Made by a program: the position numbers and the translations under genes. Below are positions 57,112 to 64,000 of a stretch of DNA of 64,000 nucleotides, in pieces. Origin of the DNA: Diphasiastrum complanatum (Eukaryota; Streptophyta; Lycopodiopsida; Lycopodiales; Lycopodiaceae); contig MU832092.1 in the NCBI GenBank assembly GCA_029204225.1, forward strand, positions 23,654-87,653, in the 5' to 3' direction. Within the stretch, counting starts at the first letter, position 1. Each line of letters starts with the position of its first letter. The notes under the pieces are model-generated. The model was not told the DNA's origin and made no database searches. It was given only the letters and a program-made list of their open reading frames with translations.

Positions 57112-57660
57112 TTAGACCAAACATTTGTCATTTTGTGAGTCTTGTGAGTCAGTTTATGGCATCACCTACCTTAGAGCATTGGAAAGCATCTAAATATATT
57201 CTAAGGTATGTGAATGACACACTTGATCTTGGTCTACTTTACTCAAAAAGATTTGATGTACCTGTGTTGAGAGGTTATGTTGATGTTGATTGGGGTGGTA
57301 GCATGGATGATAGAAGATCTACCACTGAATATGTTTTCAATATTGGAAAGGGTTGTTTTTCATGGTCAAGTAAAAAGCAAGATATTGTACCGCTTTCCAC
57401 TACAGAAGCTGAACACAATGTCTTATGTTCTATGACAAAAGAAACGGTTTGGATACGAGAGCTACTCAGAGAAATTCAGGTAAGGCAAGCCAAAGGTACA
57501 ATCATTTCTTGTAATAGTCAAACTGGAATCTAGCTAGCTAAAAATCAAGTGTTTCACGCTAAGACAAAGTTTAGAAGTCAAATATCATTTTATATGTGAA
57601 AAGTTTTGTTTAAAAGATATAGATGCAATCCATTCCTCTACTGATAAAGAAGTTAAATAA
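57112..57660 (+). pseudogene. pol: Ty1/copia RNase H, truncated both sides
   Basis: Starts at TIRPNICHFVSLVSQFMASP, then LEHWKASKYILRYVNDT, VDVDWGGSMDDRRSTTEYVF, GCFSWSSKKQDIVPLSTTEA, LCSMTKETVWIRELLREI. A TAG lies at about 57532. The last part (HAKTKF) is frameshifted and degrades by 57660. It is close to the 45121-45774 lineage. Confidence 0.9.
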
Positions 57661-58197
57661 ACGGATTAGGATAAGTCTCTATAGGAATGAGTACGGTGTG
57701 CTTAGTAATGTATAGGTAGGATAGGAAGTATTGAAAGGTTGGTTTCAAAGGTTGTTAACTGGAATGGAAAGTTCACATTCGGATGGCAAACAATCAAAGT
57801 ATAACAGTCGTGGGGTAACTACATACGAGTGATTGCGAAGATGTGGGCTTTGTGAAACCTAACCAAGGCAAGTTGAAATGATGCAAACTTACTGCATACG
57901 AAGCAATTGTGGTTATGACGAGGTCTTGCAGTAACTAGTTGCAGTTTTCTGACAAGAGTATAAATGGATGGGTTTATTCAAAGAAGGAGGACTCTTGGTT
58001 TATAAGATCTTTTATTCTGGTTGTGGAAAGTACTGCGGTATTTCTTGACTTAGAGAAACTTTTGGTAGAAACCTTTGAGTAAGTGATAAGTCTAGAAGCC
58101 AATGTGAATGGAAGATGATTAGAACTAGCCCTAGACCTTAGAGCATCATAGGTGAAACTGATATGATCTTCAAGACTTGCACACCTGTTTAGAAATC
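57661..58197 (+). other. Non-coding, promoter-like stretch
   Basis: A TATA-type TATAAAT at 57959 within GAGTATAAATGG lies about 240 bases before the ORF at 58198. It could be an LTR U3 or a true promoter. Confidence 0.35.
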
Positions 58198-58719
58198 ATG
58201 GATGGAGTGATATACGAATATTTTGGAATGTTAGGTGTAGAAGCAATGTACGCGCCATTCGACAGGTTTGGTAACCTCTATAACCGCTTTACTTCATGGA
58301 TATCAAACCATAGACACCAAGCGATACCAGTCACTCAAGATGAACACAATGATCCTAGTCCAGGCTCAATCTTGCAGCACAATCAAGAATCTCTAATTGT
58401 TAGCAATACGTTACCATCGGTCCCTCCTACCAATCTGGATTTTGTGACTAATGTTCGAACCACTATCCCCTATGCAGAAGAACATATAGAAATGCTTAGC
58501 GTACCCTCATCTGATCCGGTTGAATTAGAGATGAGAAATTATGAATATTTGAATCAATCAACGAATGAATGTATGGCTGGAACTAGAATATCAACAGTTG
58601 AGACCATCACACTTGATTACAATAAGAATGAGATAAGATTGGAAGAATTTGAAACAGAAGTCTTGGAAGTAAATCTGGTTTGTCAATGTTTGGCTAGATC
58701 TACTCACGCTATGGTGTAG
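58198..58719 (+). CDS. Hypothetical 173-codon ORF
   Basis: First ATG 58198 (MDGVIYEYFGMLGVEAMYAP), stop 58719. The product has an N-terminal region with RFGNLYNRFTSWISNH, then a Ser/Thr/Pro/Asn/Glu-rich rest (VPPTNLDFVTNVRTTIPYAE, VSSDPVELEM) and an acidic end. I recognise no family. The frame is uninterrupted and a TATA-like element lies upstream, but it sits among retroelement debris and may be a retroelement ORF remnant. Confidence 0.35.
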   Translation: MDGVIYEYFGMLGVEAMYAPFDRFGNLYNRFTSWISNHRHQAIPVTQDEHNDPSPGSILQHNQESLIVSNTLPSVPPTNLDFVTNVRTTIPYAEEHIEMLSVPSSDPVELEMRNYEYLNQSTNECMAGTRISTVETITLDYNKNEIRLEEFETEVLEVNLVCQCLARSTHAMV

Positions 58720-59495
58720 TATAGAGAGGATCGTCCGCTTTCTAAGTTTCTACCAAGCTTCAGACGGAGTGCGAAAATAGAAAAAACAATGATGAAGCAC
58801 TAAGGCTTACCAACTAGTGCTCGAAATAGAAATGAAACTAACTAATATGACAAAATACAAAACCTTACTAAGGCTTACCCAACTAGCAAGGTGATTAAAC
58901 TAGATCCTAAATTAACACCCAAAGGGATTGAAAAGATAGATTGTGGCTAAACTAAGCATCAATCAATTAAAAACATGCCACAATAAAAGAACCAATGAAA
59001 GGAGGCAAGAGGAGGTCCAAGCACCTTCCCTCAAGCTATGCACCTTCCAATGGGAACACAAGTGAAATAGCAAGATAATCTCAAAAATAGAAAACTTGAT
59101 AGCTTAATCTCAAAAGTGTTGTTTACAAGGCAAATACCTCTCCTTTTATGGCAAAGAGGGTCTTCCATAAGTATCCACTAACTTATGGGACTAATCTATT
59201 CTAGCCTTTCTAGAACTTCTAACTTAGGATTTAGAACTTCAAAGTTTTTTAACTTAGGAAAACTTAAGATAAAATATTTCTAATCTTAAGTTTCCTAAGT
59301 CTAAGTTCTAAATCTAAGTTTAAGCTATTTTATTATTTTTTTAAGCTTCTACTCATGGGCTTACAAACACATGCCATGGCGGAAGTTTATTAACAAGCAC
59401 TCGTACGTTGTCTTACAAAACACATGCCACGGAGTTTTATTTTTCTCTTTTTTCTTTTTTCTGTGTTAGCACAGATGCTAACATTATCTCCCTCC
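58720..59495. other. Non-coding stretch with a foldback
   Basis: No gene. Contains the inverted repeat at 59221-59320 and T-rich sequence. Its style (CTTATGGGACTAA, ACACATGCCA) resembles the LTR at 50437-51000. Confidence 0.35.
59221..59320. repeat. Imperfect inverted repeat (foldback)
   Basis: Inner arms 59251-59270 and 59282-59300 pair except for one missing base. Outer arms 59221-59239 and 59303-59320 pair likewise. An 11-base bulge separates them on the left side. Confidence 0.8.
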
Positions 59496-60846
59496 TTATT
59501 GGATTGGTGGTCCCACACCAATCGAAGCCTTTTCTTCCTGGATCTTATGTGCTTCTTGGAGGTGAGAATGTTGCTCTAGGGAGTGGTAGATTGTAGTGCC
59601 GATGCCCTCCATCATTTGCCACCGTAGTTTTTCTAGGAAGGGCATGGGTTTGTAATAATGGAACATACCCTGTAGAAAGTTGTGGGTTTTCCATAGCTCC
59701 ACCATATTAACGTGCAGGGCTGAAGTTAGTGCAGCGCGATAATAGAGCCTTGCTACCTTGATGTGGTCTTCTTGCGTTCGCAGTGGTTTATTGATATCAA
59801 AGGAGATCGGGGGTAGCCCTCGATCCCAAAAACCCTTGAGTTTTGTCAGAAATGCTACCAGGCCACAATTGTCCGCAAAATATATGTCGTGATCAGGGCA
59901 TGTCTTCGGCTAAGTTGCTGGTATTGACGCCTGTGAGTTTGGGCCAAAATATCCTATTCTTGACTTTGGTGGTAGGAAACGGTTCTCGTCTCGCTACTAG
60001 ATAGTAATAAGGATTTGTGCGCATATAGGAGGGAGCTTCAATATATTGTGCCATCGAGATCTTACTTTGTAGGAAGAGCTGATGGTGCCAGAGAGGTTGT
60101 GGATCCAGGAGTTTGACTGCTTCTTTATGTGTTTGACTCTGGTCCAAATCTGGCAATATATAGCCACCTCACTCTTTTGTCGTTGGATATTTCTTGGAAA
60201 ACTCTTGTGAGGCGCGCAACTCGTTGCTTGGTTCTATGGGCGTGATTCTATGCCAGATTGTTGGTGGTTCAGAGGCAATCTCATGTTGAATTTGGGGATC
60301 AGGGTCAGGAGAGAGGGGAGAGGAAGGGTTAGCTTCAGCAATTCTTTGTGACTCAAGAGCAAATTGACATGAAATAAATGGGGGGTTAGTGGTGTCGAGA
60401 GGGTTAGAAGCGATGGAAGAAAAAAGATAATGTTGGGAGCTGGTACCACCAGAGCCTGATGGATTGATTGGTGCTTGAGCTCCTTGCCCCAAGGGTTGGC
60501 CTTGAAAGGAGGAGCCTTGAGTAGCAGGAGGAGTCTGTTGGAATCCTGCTCCATCTCCACCATCTGGTCCATCAAAGTGGTTCCCAGAATCATGGAACTG
60601 TGTGTGCTCTGCATGAACAGACGGCATCGACTGGACAGTTGTCTTTAACCGTTCTTCCAGGGTGGCAATGTGGTTCAGGGCCTCGACGGAAGCAAGGTGT
60701 GATTGTTGTAATTTTGTGTGCTGCTCCATCGTGGCTTTCAACTTTTGGGCCAGCGTTTGATAAGCCACCACTGGAATGGGAGTTCTCTTAGAAATAGCTG
60801 GTGGTTTGAAGTCGTTGAAGTCCACCAATTCCAATTGTTCTTTCAT
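59496..60846 (-). pseudogene. Unclassified retroelement structural ORF, broken
   Basis: ATG 60846 opens a frame of about 450 codons with one TGA (about 60166) and one frameshift (about 59897). Order: PPAISKRTPIPVVAYQTLAQ, a coiled coil (LKATMEQHTKLQQSHLASVE, ALNHIATLEERLKTT), a Gly/Pro/Gln-rich linker, then a folded-looking domain (YMRTNPYYYLVARREPF, KVKNRIFWPKLTGVNTSNL, IYFADNCGLVAFLTKLKGFW, MVELWKTHNFLQGMFHYY). It resembles El-2 ORF2 in ingredients (coil, linker, helical domain) but in a different order and without clear sequence identity. The LTR at 60867 starts just upstream. Confidence 0.5.
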
Positions 60847-60866
60847 AGCGGAACGTGCAGCTTGTG

Positions 60867-61811
60867 TGTTGGATTAACTCCTTCTACTCTTCTAAATCCC
60901 AATTTTAATTTGTCTCCATTCGTGCTGCATATTTACTAACATTGTCACGCAGTCTGTATTTTTACACACAAATTCACACAAACAAAGAAAAGGCTAACGA
61001 ATCACAACATTGTGCACTTACAAAAGTTATGGTAACAGGCGAAAAGGTAACACTATCTTACTGAATGACGAAAGTGTCCTAAAAGCTACGGCACCCTGTA
61101 AATCTTATCCTAAGGCCATTCGTAAGAGTGAGACACTTTTGCATCATCACCAACGTTCACCTGACGTCGCACCCTTTCCACGCTCACCCTATGCAGTTGC
61201 GCTAACAGATTGGACAACGATTGCAGCCACCCACGATCTCTTATAGACAGCACATCCACTCTGTACTTTCACATCTGCATACCTGTAATATTATGTATGT
61301 ATTGGATACCATCTGTGTATTCACTGAGACGGGAGATGAACAATGTATGAAGAAATAAGGAGAGACTAGGAGAAGAGGTTTGATTCCTCATTACAGATAG
61401 AAATAAGCTTTGTAGGGCACGCGGTTTCGTCCGCTACTGTCTTGTACTCTATCGCATTATTGACTTGTATACTTGATATACTTAATCTGATACATTTTGT
61501 TTTTTAAGCATTCAGATCTATGTTAATATTGCCATGTTTATTCTTCATTCTGTCTGATCTTTCGAGTTGCTCTTTCTGGTAATAGATGATTAACTTTTAT
61601 TCTTATCTTTCGCAAATTATTTGTGACTAATTATCAGTCGAGCATAGTCTAGCTCTTCGCGAATCATTCGCAACAGATAATTTTTCTTGCAATTCTCGAC
61701 AAATTATTCATCTAGCGCTTCATCCATTAAACGTTTGGCTACGTAATCTAGAATGACTATGATTTCTATCACTAATGTTCTGTTCATTCTGATAGGCGTA
61801 GTCATGCTTAT
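60867..61811 (+). repeat. Solo-like copia LTR
   Basis: About 95% identical to 43832-44770 over its full length. It has no polypurine tract before it and no primer site after it, so it is probably a solo LTR. A clean target-site duplication could not be assigned (TTGTG left, TTATG right is the nearest). Confidence 0.85.
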
Positions 61812-62797
61812 GATAACCACATTCTCACCTAAATTGTATCTAAAATTTATGATCTAAGATATAAAAGTTTTATGCCAATCATTCACACTTATCTATTTAG
61901 AGGTAGAACCCCTTCAAAGACAACATTGAATTTTGCAATCACTTTCAGCTTTCTATAAATTTTTCATGCTCTAGATAAGAGCTTCTATGTATTCACATGT
62001 ACTATTCCTCTAAATGTAGAAAAATCTTATGCTTCAGTTCCTTACCAATGCAATCACGTATTTGTTTATTCAATAAGATAAGGTTTTTCTCCGAAACAAA
62101 TAAATGAATTATAGGTCCAATAGTGATTTTTTCAATTTAATTTGCATTGCCTCGATGTTGTAAAGTAATGTTTCAAATTATTACGTCCGATTTTGCACAC
62201 TGCCAACATCTAGACCTTTTTATCATCACTAGTCTTGTGCTTACATATTGTGAAAGCATGGAGAAACACCTGAAGAATATCTAGAAATTGAACAAGAAAT
62301 AGTGAAATATTTAGACATCCTTTGAATTTATGTGACTTTCCTAGCTCATGATTTTGCTACAACAAGGTTGTCCATTATCGTATTGCAATTGTTACATACC
62401 TAAAAATTCTACTACTGATAGCATTCAGATGGAAAAAATGCAACATCCACTAGAAGCGTCTTCTTCTATAGGCACACATCCCACTAGGTATCAGAGCCAC
62501 TAGATCTATACGGTGGTAATGGATTCTGCTATGCATTGCATTAGCAGTTGCTGTGAAGTTTTCACATGTGTGAGGACACCTCAAAGTGTGTGAATGATCT
62601 CCTTAGATGTGTGATATTGCACAAAGACATTGCACTTGATTAATTCTACAATCTATCTTGAAAATTCTAAGGCAAGAGCACATAGAACATGCATAAATAT
62701 TTCACCAGGTACATTTGCATGTAAAGGCAACTCATGATGAAAAAACCAAGTATAGAAATGGCTTTCTCTCGAGTAGAGAGAGAATACATGCATGAGC
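61812..62797. other. Non-coding stretch with degenerate primer site
   Basis: AGGTATCAGAGC at 62486-62497 is one base from the copia primer site and is followed by CACTAG, suggesting a decayed copia LTR end at 62485. No gag follows. Confidence 0.4.
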
Positions 62798-62935
<138 letters not shown>

Positions 62936-63005
62936 TACTTCGAGCTACATCACACACCAAAATATTAGAAATCAATGATAAATTTCATTGTTACACTTCT
63001 TAGTT

Positions 63006-63223
63006 ATTGTTTATGATGTACTTAATTACTAGCTGTAACTAGTCATTGGCTAGTCTAGTAGTCTACTCCTAGGTTCTCCCTCTCTATCAAGGTTCAGGGT
63101 TTATATGTACATTTTACATTCAATATGCAGTAGTGTGATAGATTGATAGTGCATGTTCTTCTTCCAGCTTCTTTGGTGATTGCTTATGGTAAATGCTTGA
63201 TGTTGCATATCTGATTGTTTACA
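63006..63223 (+). repeat. Copia 5' LTR, 3' portion
   Basis: It ends TTTACA at 63223 directly before a perfect primer site. A TATA-like TTTATATG is at about 63099. The LTR start is uncertain; 63006 is nominal. Confidence 0.6.
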
Positions 63224-63235
63224 TGGTATCAGAGC
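63224..63235 (+). other. Initiator-Met primer-binding site
   Basis: TGGTATCAGAGC, exact match, directly after an LTR end. Confidence 0.93.
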
Positions 63236-63409
63236 AGCAATAGTCCTGCGTGCCTGATCAGTGGATATAGCTTGTCACGGGCTCCGCAACGAAGTGAGAA
63301 AGTCCTTCATGGGAGGTGAAAGCTTGAAGAGATAAAAACGGCTGGAAGAAATACTTCTTTGGTGTATTTTGCAGGTTTGGAGCTCAGAATCATCAGTGGG
63401 GAACGAAGA

Positions 63410-63611
63410 CACAGTCCCGAAGACTTTAGAAAGGCCAGTGCAGCATCAAACAAGTTAAAAATCTGTTGAGTGGAGAGATTTTTACAATACTTCCTAGTTG
63501 TTGTGAAAAGCACAGTCCCGGAGGCATCCAAAAGGCCAAGGCAACATTAGACAGATTGAAAATCTGTTGAGTGGGGAGATTCTTACAATACTTCCTAGTT
63601 TTTGTGAAAAG
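63410..63611 (+). repeat. 101-bp tandem duplication in copia leader
   Basis: 63410-63510 and 63511-63611 both start CACAGTCCCG and end TTGTGAAAAG, with about 88% identity. They lie in the leader after the primer site. Confidence 0.92.
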
Positions 63612-63704
63612 TGCTATTTGTGTGAGAGGTTTGCCAAGAAATCTCTCATTTGTCTGTTTGGAGTACCACAAATCACACTAGATAGTATCTAGTACATCAA
63701 TGTC

Positions 63705-64000
63705 TTCCAACATGAAGCCACTTGAGGTTGCCATGTTGCAATGATTTGATCTTCTCTTTGAACATGTTCCAATGTACTTAGCACTCTCTTGCAAATCAAC
63801 AAGTGAAACTAAAAAAGAAATCACAAAGATTTGGAAACAATTTAGCCTCTCCATTTCTTTTCTTTTGAGCAAATCCTAGCACCCAGAATCTTGATTTCTT
63901 GATCACAGTAGATCTAAACACAATATGATGAACTTTTGCCAATACCTAAGATTGAAAGACACTCTTGAAAACTCCAATAATCTGAAAATCAAGAGATCCT
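63705..64000 (-). pseudogene. gag: Ty1/copia gag start and upstream leader/LTR
   Basis: ATG 63734 (MATSSGFMLE) matches the gag start at 13967 for eight to ten residues, then diverges at about 63705 where a different element begins. 63735-64000 matches the leader and LTR of that copia (13968-14240), for example AAGAAATCACAAAGATTTG and CTTTTGCCAATACCTAAGATTG. The LTR continues past the window. Confidence 0.75.

Noticed and set aside
43832-61811. LTRs at 43832 and 60867 as the two ends of one element
   Set aside because: The first follows a pol end and polypurine tract, and the sequence between contains host exons and reverse elements. The second lacks a primer site.

Overview
This is plant nuclear DNA from a large, repeat-rich genome. 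It holds many Ty1/copia and Ty3/gypsy LTR retrotransposon pieces, a CACTA-type fragment, long (TC)n/(GA)n/(CA)n tracts, AT-rich spacers, and short splice-flanked pieces of host genes. Almost every retroelement frame is broken and the one comparable LTR pair differs at about 6% of sites, so most insertions are old. The pattern resembles gymnosperm-like or other giant plant genomes, but the species cannot be fixed from this sequence. I saw no rRNA, tRNA gene or CRISPR array.

Layout. 1-13594: one large Ty3/gypsy element (El-1). It has a 5' LTR end, a tRNA-Asp type primer site, a minisatellite, gag, a 14-G polypurine tract and a 3' LTR. Its interior was invaded by a copia integrase/RT piece, a reverse-strand gypsy pol deletion derivative, a copia 3' end and a second family (X). 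13595-14380: a reverse copia gag and its LTR, into which El-1 inserted. 15001-22121: a second member of the El-1 family (El-2) with gag, two minisatellites and a 767-codon second ORF with a coiled coil, but no visible pol. 22122-28415: a copia LTR, a CACTA DUF4216 fragment, compound microsatellites, a copia pol and a gypsy integrase. 28633-28830: a cullin-like relic. 33-35 kb: a second copy of family X. 38-45.8 kb: three copia remnants and LTRs.

46-57 kb holds the most host-derived sequence: a two-exon reverse-strand relic, an exon-like block with 45-bp in-frame repeats, an exon resembling an N4/N6 DNA methyltransferase C-terminus, an intact intronless 198-codon ORF with a TATA box, and a pirin-like exon that abuts a copia RNase H. 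57-64 kb returns to copia and unclassified retroelements, a solo-like LTR and two more primer sites.

The only frames I consider open are the 198-codon ORF at 52062-52658, a 173-codon unknown at 58198-58719 and the 428-codon acidic ORF of family X (8899-10185). The most unusual systems are El-1/El-2 (gag plus a coiled-coil ORF plus a repeated ATCTCAACCGA minisatellite, no pol) and family X (a gag-like domain plus a long acidic ORF, two diverged copies).
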